DNA from: Larkinella terrae
GTDB lineage: Bacteria > Bacteroidota > Bacteroidia > Cytophagales > Spirosomataceae
Direction: 5' to 3'
Length of the DNA stretch: 64,000 nt
Assembly: GCF_009668025.1 (NCBI RefSeq)
Contig: NZ_WJXZ01000021.1
Coordinates: forward strand, 1 to 64,000
Shown: positions 52,390 to 61,481 of the stretch, piece by piece
How the letters are laid out: each line of letters opens with the position of its first letter
How positions within the stretch are numbered: position 1 is the stretch's first letter
Translations under genes and position numbers: made by a program
The notes under the pieces: model-generated
What the model saw: the letters and a program-made list of their open reading frames with translations, nothing else
Told to the model about the DNA's origin: nothing
The model's database searches: none

Positions 52390-53730
52390 TTAGATCCCGG
52401 TATACGTATACGGCGTAATCGCCCGCAGTTCGGTTTTTACGGAATCCGAAACATTCAGGCCGTCGATAAACCGGGCAATCGTTTCGGCGGTGATTTTCTC
52501 GTTGGTACGGGTCAAGTCCTTCAGCGCTTCGTACGGTTTGGGGTAGCCTTCGCGCCGGAGAATGGTCTGGATGCCCTCGGCGACCACGGCCCAGTTGTCT
52601 TCCAGATCGGCACGAAGGGCGGCTTCGTTCAGTTGAATTTTGCCCAATCCTTTCAAAAGTGATTTCAGCGCAATAACCGAATGCGCAAACGGAACGCCCA
52701 GATTCCGCAAAACCGTGGAGTCGGTCAGGTCGCGTTGCAGCCGCGAAATCGGTAGTTTTGCCGACAGATGCTCAAACAGCGCATTCGCGATGCCCAGATT
52801 TCCTTCCGAATTTTCGAAATCAATCGGATTGACTTTGTGCGGCATCGCCGACGAACCCACTTCGCCCGCTTTGATCTGCTGCTTGAAGTAATTCATCGAA
52901 ATATATGCCCACATATCCCGGTTGAGGTCGATCAGAATGGTATTCAGGCGTTTGAACGCATCGAGCGTGGCCGCCAGCATGTCGTAATGCTCGATCTGGG
53001 TGGTGTTCTGGCTGCGTTCCAGTCCCAGTTTTTCCACAAATCCGTCGCCAAACGATTTCCAGTCGACATCAGGATAGGCCACGTTGTGGGCGTTAAAATT
53101 ACCGGTTGCACCACCAAATTTAGCCGCAGCCGGTATGTCCGTCAGCATAAAAAGCTGTTTCTCAATTCGTTCGCAAAAAACCAGAAGCTCTTTGCCCAGC
53201 CGCGTGGGTGAGGCCGGTTGGCCGTGGGTCCGCGCCAGCATCGGTATGGTTTTCCACTTTTCCGCCAGTTCCTGCAATTTCATGAACACTTCCCGGTATT
53301 GCGGCTCAATTTCGGTTTCCAGCGCATCGCTCAGCAGCAGCGGAGTCGCCGTGTTGTTGATATCCTGCGAGGTCAGCCCAAAATGGATGAATTCGAGGGA
53401 ACTGGCGATGTTCAGATCCGTCAGTTTTTCCTTGATAAAGTATTCGACGGCCTTTACATCGTGGTTGGTTTCGCGCTCGATCTCCTTCACCCGCAGCGCG
53501 TCGGCTTCCGTAAAATTCTCGTACAAGGCGCGTAATTTCGGAAAAACCGCCCGATCGATGTCTTTCAGTTGAGGAAGTGGTAGTTCGCAGAGGTCGATAA
53601 AATACTCAATTTCGACCCGAATGCGGTAGCGAATGAGTCCCCATTCCGAAAAATAAGGGGCCAATGATTCGATCTGACGCCGGTAACGGCCATCAATGGG
53701 AGAAACTGCGGTAAGCGCGGAAAGTTGCAT
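52390..53730 (-). CDS. purB: Adenylosuccinate lyase
   Basis: 446 residues from the ATG at 53730 (MQLSALTAVSPIDGRYRRQ); a further start seven codons upstream is less likely. The fumarase/aspartase superfamily signature is GSSAMPHKVNPIDFEN, and the other active-site blocks are FGLTSQDINNTA and RTHGQPASPTRLG. It works twice in purine synthesis, releasing fumarate. The long E. coli-like form with HFGLTSQDI is typical of Bacteroidota. Confidence 0.97.
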   Translation of the reverse strand: MQLSALTAVSPIDGRYRRQIESLAPYFSEWGLIRYRIRVEIEYFIDLCELPLPQLKDIDRAVFPKLRALYENFTEADALRVKEIERETNHDVKAVEYFIKEKLTDLNIASSLEFIHFGLTSQDINNTATPLLLSDALETEIEPQYREVFMKLQELAEKWKTIPMLARTHGQPASPTRLGKELLVFCERIEKQLFMLTDIPAAAKFGGATGNFNAHNVAYPDVDWKSFGDGFVEKLGLERSQNTTQIEHYDMLAATLDAFKRLNTILIDLNRDMWAYISMNYFKQQIKAGEVGSSAMPHKVNPIDFENSEGNLGIANALFEHLSAKLPISRLQRDLTDSTVLRNLGVPFAHSVIALKSLLKGLGKIQLNEAALRADLEDNWAVVAEGIQTILRREGYPKPYEALKDLTRTNEKITAETIARFIDGLNVSDSVKTELRAITPYTYTGI

Positions 53731-53883
53731 AGGCGAAAAAAGAAACCGCAAAGTTAACGGAACCGCCCGAAACCATTCTCCAGAATAATTAAAATTCCTG
53801 TATATTGGCGGCTTTATAACAGAACGAATATTTTATTGACTTTATAGAGCTTCGTACTTTTCCTAAACCCATTCTTCTTTTGT

Positions 53884-54609
53884 ATGCAACTTTCTCCCTT
53901 CCTCGGTGAACTGGTCGGAACTTTGGTATTGATTTTATTGGGCGATGGCGTTGTCGCCAATGTGGTGCTGAAACAGACCAAAGGCGAATCGTCCGGCTGG
54001 ATTGTCATTACCACCGGCTGGGCGTTTGCCGTGACGATGGGCGTTTTTGTCGCCAAAGTGTTCGGGAGTATCGATGCGCATTTGAATCCGGCGGTCACGG
54101 TGGCTTTTGCTGTCGCCACCGGCGATTTCAGTAAAATGGCCAGTTACATTCCCGCTCAGTTGATCGGCGCTTTTTTGGGCGCGGTGCTGGTCTGGCTTCA
54201 GTATTTACCGCATTGGGCCGCCACGCCCGATCCGGGCGCGAAGCTGGCGGTTTTTTCCACCGGCCCTGCAATCCGTCATCCACTCGGTAATGTCATTAGC
54301 GAAACCATCGGCACTATCGCGCTCATCATCGGCATCGCGGGTATTTCGGCCAAAGCCCTCGGAACCATCGCCATTGGCTTAGGGCCTTACCTGGTCGGCG
54401 TACTGGTCTGGAGCATCGGTCTGTCGCTGGGCGGCACCACGGGTTATGCCATTAATCCCGCCCGCGATCTGGGCCCGCGGATTGCGCACGCAATTTTGCC
54501 GATTCCCAACAAAGGCTCGTCGGATTGGGGGTATGCCTGGGTGCCCATCGTCGGCCCGGTTCTCGGGGCGGTTTTGGGCGGTTTACTCATTCGGTGGTAC
54601 GCCTTATAA
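53884..54609 (+). CDS. glpF: Aquaglyceroporin (MIP/GlpF family)
   Basis: 241 residues, six membrane helices. Both pore motifs are present: HLNPAVTVAFA and the second NPARDLGPR, whose aspartate is typical of glycerol facilitators rather than water-only aquaporins. It should admit glycerol and water across the inner membrane. No glycerol kinase gene is nearby. TATATTGG near 53804 is a weak -7 candidate. Confidence 0.93.
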   Translation: MQLSPFLGELVGTLVLILLGDGVVANVVLKQTKGESSGWIVITTGWAFAVTMGVFVAKVFGSIDAHLNPAVTVAFAVATGDFSKMASYIPAQLIGAFLGAVLVWLQYLPHWAATPDPGAKLAVFSTGPAIRHPLGNVISETIGTIALIIGIAGISAKALGTIAIGLGPYLVGVLVWSIGLSLGGTTGYAINPARDLGPRIAHAILPIPNKGSSDWGYAWVPIVGPVLGAVLGGLLIRWYAL

Positions 54610-54617
54610 GGGCGGTT

Positions 54618-55943
54618 TTACGATTGGTTCAACTGCTTGAGTAATTTCCCAACAGCAGCATAAACCGTATCCAACTGTTCGTCCGTGATGCAATACGGGG
54701 GAAAAATATACAGCACATTCCCCAAAGGCCGCATCAAAACCCCTTCGTTGAGCAGAAACTGGTAGGCCACATCCCGGATGTTGCTGAAATAAGACCGGCT
54801 TGCGTCGCCCACATCCAGATCGAACGCCAGAATCGTCCCCTGCTGGCGGATGTTTTTTACACCCGGTTTTTGCTTCAACTGTTCCGCAAAAACCGCATGC
54901 CGATGGGCGATGCGCTGAATAGCTACCTGCGTTTCGTCGGAAAGCAACAGATCCAGGCTGGCCAGTGCCGCCGTACAGGCCAGTGGATTGGCCGTGAAGG
55001 AGTGTCCGTGGAAAAGCGTTTTGTGTTTGTTGCTGGAGAGAAAAGCGTCGTAAATTTCTTTCGTACAGGTCGTAACGCCCAGCGCCATGGTTCCACCCGT
55101 CAGCCCTTTCGACAAACTCATCAAATCCGGTTGTTCGCTCAGGTAATGAGATGCGAACAATTTGCCGGTTCGGCCAAAACCGGTCATGACTTCGTCGGTA
55201 ATGATCAGCGCCCCGTGGCTCCGGGCCAGGCTCATGAGTTGATTCAGAATTTCCGGCGCGTACATGACCATACCACCCGATCCCTGCACCAGCGGTTCTA
55301 CGATAAAAGCCGCGACTTCGTCACTTAACAGGGCCTGCAACTGCTCCAAAGCCGCCTGTTCCTGACCCGGAGCGGGGGCCGGAATGTATTCCACATCGAA
55401 CAGAAAGGGGACAAACGGAGCCGTAAAAGCACTGCGTCCACTCACCGCCATCGCTCCGAAGGTGTCGCCGTGGTAGGCATCGTCCAGCGCAATTACTTTC
55501 CGGCGCGGTTTTCCGAGGTTGTGCCAGTATTGAAATGCCATTTTGAGCGCCACTTCCACCGCCGTCGAGCCGTTGTCGGAATAGAAAATCCGGTTCTGGT
55601 TTTTCGGCAAAATCGTTAGTAAGCGCTCCGCCAGTTCGACGGCCGGCTGATGGGTAAAACCGGCAAAAATGACGTGCTCGAGTGTCTGAAGCTGTTTCGC
55701 GACCTTTTCGGCAATGTACGGATGGCTGTGTCCGTGAATGGTAACCCACCACGACGAAACCGCATCGATGTACGTTTTTCCATCCTCAGCAAATAACAAA
55801 GTGCCTTCGCCCCGCACAATCGGAATGGGCAGGGGAGCGGTTTGCATTTGCGTAAAAGGGTGCCAGATCACGGTCTGGTCGCGTTCACTCAAACCCGCAA
55901 AGTCTTCAAGACCTTGCGGGTTTTGTTCCTCTTTAACCTGCAT
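54618..55943 (-). CDS. bioA: Adenosylmethionine-8-amino-7-oxononanoate aminotransferase
   Basis: 441 residues from the ATG at 55943; a longer frame to 56057 lies inside bioD and is not used. BioA marks include WHPFTQMQ, SSWWVTIHGHSHPYIA, YHGDTFGAM, ITDEVMTGFGRTG and the PLP lysine in DLMSLSKGLTGG. It uses SAM as amino donor to make diaminopelargonate for biotin. It overlaps bioD by 11 bp, so translation is probably coupled. Confidence 0.96.
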   Translation of the reverse strand: MQVKEEQNPQGLEDFAGLSERDQTVIWHPFTQMQTAPLPIPIVRGEGTLLFAEDGKTYIDAVSSWWVTIHGHSHPYIAEKVAKQLQTLEHVIFAGFTHQPAVELAERLLTILPKNQNRIFYSDNGSTAVEVALKMAFQYWHNLGKPRRKVIALDDAYHGDTFGAMAVSGRSAFTAPFVPFLFDVEYIPAPAPGQEQAALEQLQALLSDEVAAFIVEPLVQGSGGMVMYAPEILNQLMSLARSHGALIITDEVMTGFGRTGKLFASHYLSEQPDLMSLSKGLTGGTMALGVTTCTKEIYDAFLSSNKHKTLFHGHSFTANPLACTAALASLDLLLSDETQVAIQRIAHRHAVFAEQLKQKPGVKNIRQQGTILAFDLDVGDASRSYFSNIRDVAYQFLLNEGVLMRPLGNVLYIFPPYCITDEQLDTVYAAVGKLLKQLNQS

Positions 55944-56565
55944 AAATTTCTTCCAGTAAAGCACGCATTTTGGTTGCGTACTGACTAACAAAATCATTCG
56001 TAACGCCGGTTTTCCACTCAATCCGTCCGAAACTGCGTAAACCGGTATAATTGACAATAAAATCCTCCGATGTCGGCGTTGCTGGTCCGTTAAAAACCAG
56101 GCCGAGGATCGGAATGCCGCGCCGTTGTAATGCTTCGACCGACAACAAGGTGTGATTAATACTTCCCAGATAATGTTTGGAAACCAGCAAAACCGGCAGG
56201 TTCAGTTGCTGCACCAGGTCAATATTCAGATCACGATCGTTCAGCGGGACCAGCAAACCGCCCGCCAGCTCGACCACCAGGTGATTGGAGGTTTTGGGTA
56301 ACTGAAATGCGGGAAGCGAAATTTCAACCCCATCAATGGCAGCTGCCGCGTGGGGCGATAAGGGTTCGCGGAGTCGGTACGTTTCCGGGTGAAACCGGGT
56401 AACGGAATTGGAGATGAGTCGCCGGACGGTTTCGGTATCCGAGTCTTCCAAAGCCCCGGATTGCACCGGTTTCCAGTAATCGGCCTGTAGGGCCTCCACC
56501 ACAATGGATGAGACGACGGTTTTGCCGATTTCGGTACCAATTCCGGCAATAATCAATTTACGCAT
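55933..56565 (-). CDS. bioD: ATP-dependent dethiobiotin synthetase
   Basis: 210 residues. The P-loop is GIGTEIGKTVVSS, the substrate loop YWKPVQSGALEDSDTE and the nucleotide-specific VELAGGLLVPL are present. It closes the ureido ring in biotin synthesis. It lies between bioF and bioA on the minus strand, and a short inverted repeat fills the 75-bp gap to bioF. Confidence 0.95.
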   Translation of the reverse strand: MRKLIIAGIGTEIGKTVVSSIVVEALQADYWKPVQSGALEDSDTETVRRLISNSVTRFHPETYRLREPLSPHAAAAIDGVEISLPAFQLPKTSNHLVVELAGGLLVPLNDRDLNIDLVQQLNLPVLLVSKHYLGSINHTLLSVEALQRRGIPILGLVFNGPATPTSEDFIVNYTGLRSFGRIEWKTGVTNDFVSQYATKMRALLEEIYAG

Positions 56566-56590
56566 CTGTTGACAAGTTTGATAGGAACAA

Positions 56591-56638
56591 GGATTCGACG
56601 GATTTACACGGATAAATCCGTTTTAATTCGTTTAATCT
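56591..56638. repeat. Short inverted repeat between bioF and bioD
   Basis: ACGGATTTA (56598-56606) pairs with TAAATCCGT (56613-56621), and pairing continues imperfectly outward. GGAT recurs at 9-10-base spacing (56591, 56600, 56610). The GGATT words resemble those in the 22.97-kb repeat. Confidence 0.65.
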
Positions 56639-56640
56639 GT

Positions 56641-57798
56641 TCAATCGCCACGGCGACCCGACCGCATTCCTATCTTTTGTAACGCCTGTACCAGCGCATC
56701 AATTTCGTTTTCGGAATTGAACGCGTGCAGGCAAATCCGTAGTCGTTCGCGACCCGCCGGAACCGTCGGACTCAGAATCGGCCGGATGTCGAAACCGGCC
56801 TGCTGAAGCTGGCTGGCCACCTGTCGGCAGGCATCGTTTCCGGGAACAATTAACCCCAGAATCGGGCTTTCGGCCGATGTCCACTCGGTTTGCGGCAACT
56901 GTTCCTGAATCTGCTGCTGAAAATACGCCCGCAAGGAATGTAACCGCGCGATTAGCGGTTCATTTTCCGGCAAAAACCGGTAAACACACCGGATTGCCAG
57001 CAGACTATGCGGAGGCAAAGCCGTTGAATACACGAACGAACGGGCAAAATTAATCAGAAAATCGCGCAATGCGGTCGAGCCAACGACAGCCGCCCCGTGA
57101 ACGCCCAGTGCTTTTCCAAAGGTATGAACCCGGGCGAACACCCGGTTTTGCAAACCAAGCGCCTGGACCAGCCCTTCGCCTTTGGGGCCAAAAACGCCTG
57201 TTGCGTGGGCTTCATCGACAATCAAAGCGGCCTCATAACGCTCGCACAAATCCACGATTTCGGGAAGCGGAGCCAGATCGCCGTCCATCGAATAAACCGA
57301 TTCAATGGCGACGAAAACCGTGCCGGTGGCACGTTGTAAGCGGTTTTCCAGATCGGCGAGGTCGTTATGCTTAAATTTAAACCGACTGGCAACGCTCAAC
57401 CGGGCGCCATCGATCATGCTGGCGTGAATCAATTCGTCGGTCAGGAGCGTGTCGCCCCGCTGCGGTAAGCAGGCTAATAAGCCCACATTTGCATCATAAC
57501 CGGAATTGAAAATCAGCGCGGCTTCGGTTTCGTGAAAAGCGGCAATTTCGGTTTCAAGTTCTTCGGCCAGCGCCGAATTTCCGGCCAGCAATCGGGAACC
57601 GGTCGAGCCATTAAGCAAACTGGAATGGGAGCGTATGGCTTCTTCGATGGCATGTCGTAAAACCGCCGACCGCGCCAATCCCAGGTAATCATTGGAACAA
57701 AAATCAAGTACGTTTTCGGGCTTTTTTAGCGACCGGAGCAGCCCGGCAGCCCGGCGTTTTTCCAGTAATTCCTGAATAGACTTTTCAGCTCTTATCAC
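56641..57798 (-). CDS. bioF: 8-amino-7-oxononanoate synthase
   Basis: 385 residues beginning with GTG. The alpha-oxoamine synthase family is shown by FCSNDYLGLA, GSTGSRLLAGN, FNSGYDANVGLL, LIVDEAHATGVFG and the PLP lysine in VHTFGKALGVHGA. It joins pimeloyl-ACP or -CoA with alanine. It is the first gene of bioF-bioD-bioA; bioB and bioC are not in the window. DnaA boxes lie just upstream of it. Confidence 0.95.
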   Translation of the reverse strand: MIRAEKSIQELLEKRRAAGLLRSLKKPENVLDFCSNDYLGLARSAVLRHAIEEAIRSHSSLLNGSTGSRLLAGNSALAEELETEIAAFHETEAALIFNSGYDANVGLLACLPQRGDTLLTDELIHASMIDGARLSVASRFKFKHNDLADLENRLQRATGTVFVAIESVYSMDGDLAPLPEIVDLCERYEAALIVDEAHATGVFGPKGEGLVQALGLQNRVFARVHTFGKALGVHGAAVVGSTALRDFLINFARSFVYSTALPPHSLLAIRCVYRFLPENEPLIARLHSLRAYFQQQIQEQLPQTEWTSAESPILGLIVPGNDACRQVASQLQQAGFDIRPILSPTVPAGRERLRICLHAFNSENEIDALVQALQKIGMRSGRRGD

Positions 57799-57850
57799 CT
57801 TATTCTCAGATTATTCCCAAAGGCCGACAGAAGGGTAACGGCGAAAAAAA

Positions 57851-57960
57851 TGTGGACAAATGGGATGAAATCAAGACTTATCCACACCCAGGTGTGGATA
57901 AGTGGATCTGTATTATATTTTTTGTATATAAAAGTTATCAAAATGGTAACAATTTGATAA
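57851..57960. other. DnaA-box cluster with AT-rich DNA, candidate replication origin or DnaA-bound regulatory site
   Basis: Two perfect DnaA boxes face each other, TTATCCACA (57878-57886) and TGTGGATAA (57893-57901), and form a 12-bp hairpin with a two-base centre. A third near-match, TGTGGACAA, is at 57851-57859. An AT-rich stretch (57908-57970) follows, with the inverse pair TTATCAAA (57935-57942) and TTTGATAA (57953-57960). No T run marks it as a terminator. Confidence 0.5.
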
Positions 57961-58014
57961 ACAATTTATCCGGTAATTGGTTACGCTTCACTTTGCAAAG
58001 CCGGAGAAAACCGC

Positions 58015-59406
58015 CTACACATCTTTGATGCGGGTGGTTCCGCCAACTGCCAGACTGATGTCGACCGGTTTATTGGTTTTCCAGGAACCACCCGTAAAAT
58101 CTGGCACATCAATGGAATTGGAACGATGCGCCACCGACCATTCGCTGAGCGGCCCAATGCTGCTCCAGAGGGCGGCATCGTATACATCCTGATCGAGCGG
58201 CAGACCGTTGCGCAGGCAGTCGATCAGCCGCCAGTCCATCAAAAAGTCCATCCCGCCGTGTCCGCCGACCTGCTTGGCCAGTTCGCCCACGCGCTTGACG
58301 ATCTCCGGTTGGTATTTTTTCTCCAGTTCCTGGTATTCCTTTTCCGGCAGCCATTCGTGCCCCGTCGAAATCCGGCCGGGCAGCGGGTATTTCTGGGCGC
58401 TGGCTTTGGTGCCGCTGATCAGGTGAAGCCGGGAGTAAGGGCGCGGAGAACTGACGTCGTGCTGCAACATGATCGTGCGGCCTTTCTTCGTCCGAATGGT
58501 GGTTGTGTTCATGTTCCCCCGAAACGATTTTCCCTTGTATTGTTTGAAATAATCGTCGGTTTTGGCCAGTTCCTCCGCTTTTTTGGCGAGCATGAAATCG
58601 TTGCTGGACATCGAGATCAGGTAATCCATCTGATCTCCCCGGTTAATGTCTAGTACCTGCGCAATGGGACCCAAACCGTGGGTTGGATACAGGTTGCCGT
58701 TGCGCTGGTTTTCTTTCAGCCGCCAGAGGTCGTAACGTTTACTTTTATCGAAAAGCGAATCAAAGATGTCGTGAATGTACGCGCCTTCAACGTGGACAAT
58801 ATCCCCGAAAAAGCCCTGACGTGCCATATTGAGCGTCAGTAGTTCGAAGAAATCGTAGCAGCAATTTTCCAGCATCATGCAATGCTTTTTGGTGCGCTCG
58901 GAGGTTTCCACCAGTTTCCAGCAATCCTCGACGGTTGTGGCAATCGGAATTTCGCAAGCCACGTGTTTGCCCTGTTCCATCGCGTACAAGGCCATCGGCG
59001 CGTGCAGATTCCAGGGCGTGCAGATGTAAATCAGGTCAATATCTTTCCGGTCGCAGAGGGTTTTCCAGGCATCTGCTTTGCCGCTGTAAAAAGTGGGACG
59101 GTGAGTGGTTTTTTCCAGCAATTTCCGGGCCTCCTCGACGCGCTCCGGCCGAATATCGCAAACCGCCTGAATGACTACGTTTTCCAGGTGAACAATTCGC
59201 TGAAGCGCGCCCGTTCCCCGGTTTCCAACCCCGATGTACCCAATCCGAACCGTATCGATTTTGGGCGCACTAAAACCGCTCATGTTAAACACCTGGGGGC
59301 GCGGGGCGGGGGGCATTGGAGTCAGACCGTAGCTTAATTGACCGGTAGTGAGTCCGGCACCGGCTAAACCGGTCAGTTTCAGGAAGTCACGGCGTTGCTT
59401 TTTCAT
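58015..59406 (-). CDS. Gfo/Idh/MocA family glycosidase, GH109-like (alpha-N-acetylgalactosaminidase)
   Basis: 463 residues from the ATG at 59406, with a twin-arginine signal (KKQRRDFLKLTGLAGAGL). The NAD-binding motif is IGYIGVGNRGTGAL. GH109 marks include YICTPWNLHAPMA, YPTHGLGPIAQ and GGHGGMDFLMDWRLIDCLRNG. GH109 enzymes use NAD to break the glycosidic bond by oxidation-elimination, removing alpha-GalNAc. The enzyme should be exported folded with its cofactor. It is on the same strand as the MDR gene and murQ, possibly one amino-sugar set. Confidence 0.88.
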   Translation of the reverse strand: MKKQRRDFLKLTGLAGAGLTTGQLSYGLTPMPPAPRPQVFNMSGFSAPKIDTVRIGYIGVGNRGTGALQRIVHLENVVIQAVCDIRPERVEEARKLLEKTTHRPTFYSGKADAWKTLCDRKDIDLIYICTPWNLHAPMALYAMEQGKHVACEIPIATTVEDCWKLVETSERTKKHCMMLENCCYDFFELLTLNMARQGFFGDIVHVEGAYIHDIFDSLFDKSKRYDLWRLKENQRNGNLYPTHGLGPIAQVLDINRGDQMDYLISMSSNDFMLAKKAEELAKTDDYFKQYKGKSFRGNMNTTTIRTKKGRTIMLQHDVSSPRPYSRLHLISGTKASAQKYPLPGRISTGHEWLPEKEYQELEKKYQPEIVKRVGELAKQVGGHGGMDFLMDWRLIDCLRNGLPLDQDVYDAALWSSIGPLSEWSVAHRSNSIDVPDFTGGSWKTNKPVDISLAVGGTTRIKDV

Positions 59407-59478
59407 GGGTATCGGGTTTCGCAAAACGGGCTTGTCCGGGCCGATTTGACGCGGAAGCAGAAACTTAAGAAGAATTCT

Positions 59479-60507
59479 TCAGGAAACCTGCAAAACCAGC
59501 TTCCCAAACTGTTTTCCGCTCTCTATTTTGCGCAGCGCCAGTTCCGCTTCGGCCAGCGGCATAATCTCGTCGATGACCGGAACGAGCTGGTGTTTTTCCA
59601 CAAACCGGACCATATCGGCGAATTCAGCTTCGGTTCCCATCGTGGTTCCGTGGATGTTCAACTGCTTGAAAAATACCTTGGAAGGCGCTACGTCCGTGAT
59701 GTTACCGGTCGTTCCGCCGTAAAAAACGATCCGTCCGCCCGGCGCGGCCACATCGACCAGTTTGGCAAAACCGGGTCCGGCAGCACTGTCGATGATCACG
59801 TCGAAAAAACCGCCTTTGCCACCGCCGGTTTGGGCCAGCAGTGTTTTCGCCCAGTCGGCCTCCCGGTAATTGATGCCGCCCGTTGCACCCAATTCCTGCG
59901 CGCGTTGCAGTTTTTCTGCCGAACCGGACGTTACCCAGACTTCGGCCCCGGCCGCTTTGGCAAATTGCAGCGCGGCTAACGCTCCTCCGCCACCAATACC
60001 GGTGATCAGAACGCGCTCGGGTTGGCCCGTTGGATTTTGCGCCAATCCGGCCCGGGTCATGAGTGCGCGCCAGGCCGTCAGACCCGTGAGTGGGAGAGCA
60101 GCAGCCTGTTGGAAAGAAAGATGTTGTGGTTTTCGGTGGAGGTATTTGACTTCAATTTTGACGTATTCGGCGAAGGTTCCGTTGTCGGGCATGCCCAGAA
60201 TCTTGAAATCCGGTCCGTAAAAATGCGGGCTAGGCCCCCAGTTCAGCGCCGGATTGATGATCACCTCCTCGTTTTTCCAGGCCGGATCGACGCCCTCGCC
60301 CAGCTCGACCACCACTCCCGCGCCGTCGGAACCCAGCACGACGGGGAGCTTCATTTTGGGGTATAAACCGTGCTGCACGTAAACATCCCGGTGGTTGATG
60401 GCCGCAGCCTTGATCTGGACAATCGCTTCGCCCGGCCCGGCTACCGGTTTTTCCATATCGATGTATTGCGCAAACTCGTGAAGCCCGGGTTGAAAAATTG
60501 CCTTCAT
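59479..60507 (-). CDS. Zinc-binding-family alcohol dehydrogenase / quinone oxidoreductase (MDR)
   Basis: 342 residues. The N-terminal GroES-like part has INHRDVYVQHGLYPKMKLPVVLGSDGAGVV; the Rossmann part has VLITGIGGGGALAALQFAKAAG. The catalytic-zinc cysteine and histidine are not in their usual places, so it is more like the zinc-free quinone reductases. The substrate is unknown. Its start overlaps the murQ stop by four bases (ATGA), so the two are coupled. Confidence 0.9.
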   Translation of the reverse strand: MKAIFQPGLHEFAQYIDMEKPVAGPGEAIVQIKAAAINHRDVYVQHGLYPKMKLPVVLGSDGAGVVVELGEGVDPAWKNEEVIINPALNWGPSPHFYGPDFKILGMPDNGTFAEYVKIEVKYLHRKPQHLSFQQAAALPLTGLTAWRALMTRAGLAQNPTGQPERVLITGIGGGGALAALQFAKAAGAEVWVTSGSAEKLQRAQELGATGGINYREADWAKTLLAQTGGGKGGFFDVIIDSAAGPGFAKLVDVAAPGGRIVFYGGTTGNITDVAPSKVFFKQLNIHGTTMGTEAEFADMVRFVEKHQLVPVIDEIMPLAEAELALRKIESGKQFGKLVLQVS

Positions 60508-61316
60508 TTTTCCGAATTAGTATTGACGTTCAAAACCGCATTCCGTACACTGCCGTATTTGGCGAGTAACTCTTCGGCCCGTTCGCGCGACACACCGGTT
60601 TCACTCATGACCATGTTGGCCGCCCGGATTTTCAGTTTGTGGTTCGTCAATTGCATATCGACCATTTTGTTGCCTTTCACCCGACCCAGCTGAATCATCA
60701 CCGAGGTTGAAATCATGTTCAGAACCAGCTTCTGCGCCGTTCCGGATTTCATGCGTGTGCTGCCCGTCACAAATTCCGGCCCAACGACCACTTCGACCGG
60801 GAATTCGGCGGCTTTGGCCACGGCTGATCCGGGATTACAAACGACGCAGCCCGTCAGCACACCGGCTTCGCGGGCTTTCTCTAAACCGCCGATCACGTAG
60901 GGTGTCCGGCCCGATGCCGCAATGCCGATAAGCGTGTCCAACTGATCGATGTGAAAAGCCTGCAAATCCTTCCAGGCCTGCTCCGAATCATCTTCTGCGT
61001 TTTCAACAGCACTGCGGATGGCGCGGTCACCACCGGCAATGATACCGACCACCAGATCCGGCGAAACTCCATACGTTGGCGGGCATTCCGACGCATCAAC
61101 AATTCCCAGCCGACCGCTCGTTCCGGCACCAATATAGAACAACCGGCCTCCTTCCTTCATTCGTTTGACGATCGCCGTCACCAGGGCTTCGATTTGCGGA
61201 ATGGCTTTCTCAACCGCCAAAGGAACGGTTTTGTCTTCATTATTGATACTGGTCAGCAAGGTCTGCACGGACATTTGCTCCAGGTGGTCGTAATGGGATG
61301 CGTTTTCGGTAATCAT
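60504..61316 (-). CDS. murQ: N-acetylmuramic acid 6-phosphate etherase
   Basis: 270 residues. The SIS domain shows FYIGAGTSGRLGIVDASECPPT, with the catalytic glutamate region in AVENAEDD and the MurQ block GPEFVTGSTRMKSGTAQK. It cleaves the lactyl ether of MurNAc 6-phosphate to GlcNAc 6-phosphate, a step of cell-wall recycling. Together with Mpl it indicates a working recycling route. It lies first on the minus strand, divergent from ilvD. Confidence 0.96.
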   Translation of the reverse strand: MITENASHYDHLEQMSVQTLLTSINNEDKTVPLAVEKAIPQIEALVTAIVKRMKEGGRLFYIGAGTSGRLGIVDASECPPTYGVSPDLVVGIIAGGDRAIRSAVENAEDDSEQAWKDLQAFHIDQLDTLIGIAASGRTPYVIGGLEKAREAGVLTGCVVCNPGSAVAKAAEFPVEVVVGPEFVTGSTRMKSGTAQKLVLNMISTSVMIQLGRVKGNKMVDMQLTNHKLKIRAANMVMSETGVSRERAEELLAKYGSVRNAVLNVNTNSEK

Positions 61317-61365
61317 AGTATAGTGCTATTTCTTGTCTATCAAAAGTACAATCATTTATATTCTA

Positions 61366-61377
61366 ACTATGCATAGT
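61366..61377. promoter_or_regulatory. 12-bp palindrome between divergent murQ and ilvD
   Basis: ACTATGCATAGT is a perfect palindrome in the shared promoter region, a possible operator for either gene. Confidence 0.4.
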
Positions 61378-61481
61378 AAAAAAAAATGCTAAAAAACCGG
61401 GCAAATCGCTTGACAATTTTATTTCAATTTTTTTCCTTTGAAACAAAATACGCTTTCAGCGAATTTTCGCTAATCGAGATT

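Noticed and set aside
57876-57903. DnaA-box hairpin as a terminator for the GH109 gene
   Set aside because: Read on the minus strand no T run follows the stem, and the boxes match the DnaA consensus exactly.
57930-57990. Possible biotin operator (BirA-like) before bioF
   Set aside because: GTAAC and GTTAC words are present but spacing and flanks do not match the known dyad well enough.
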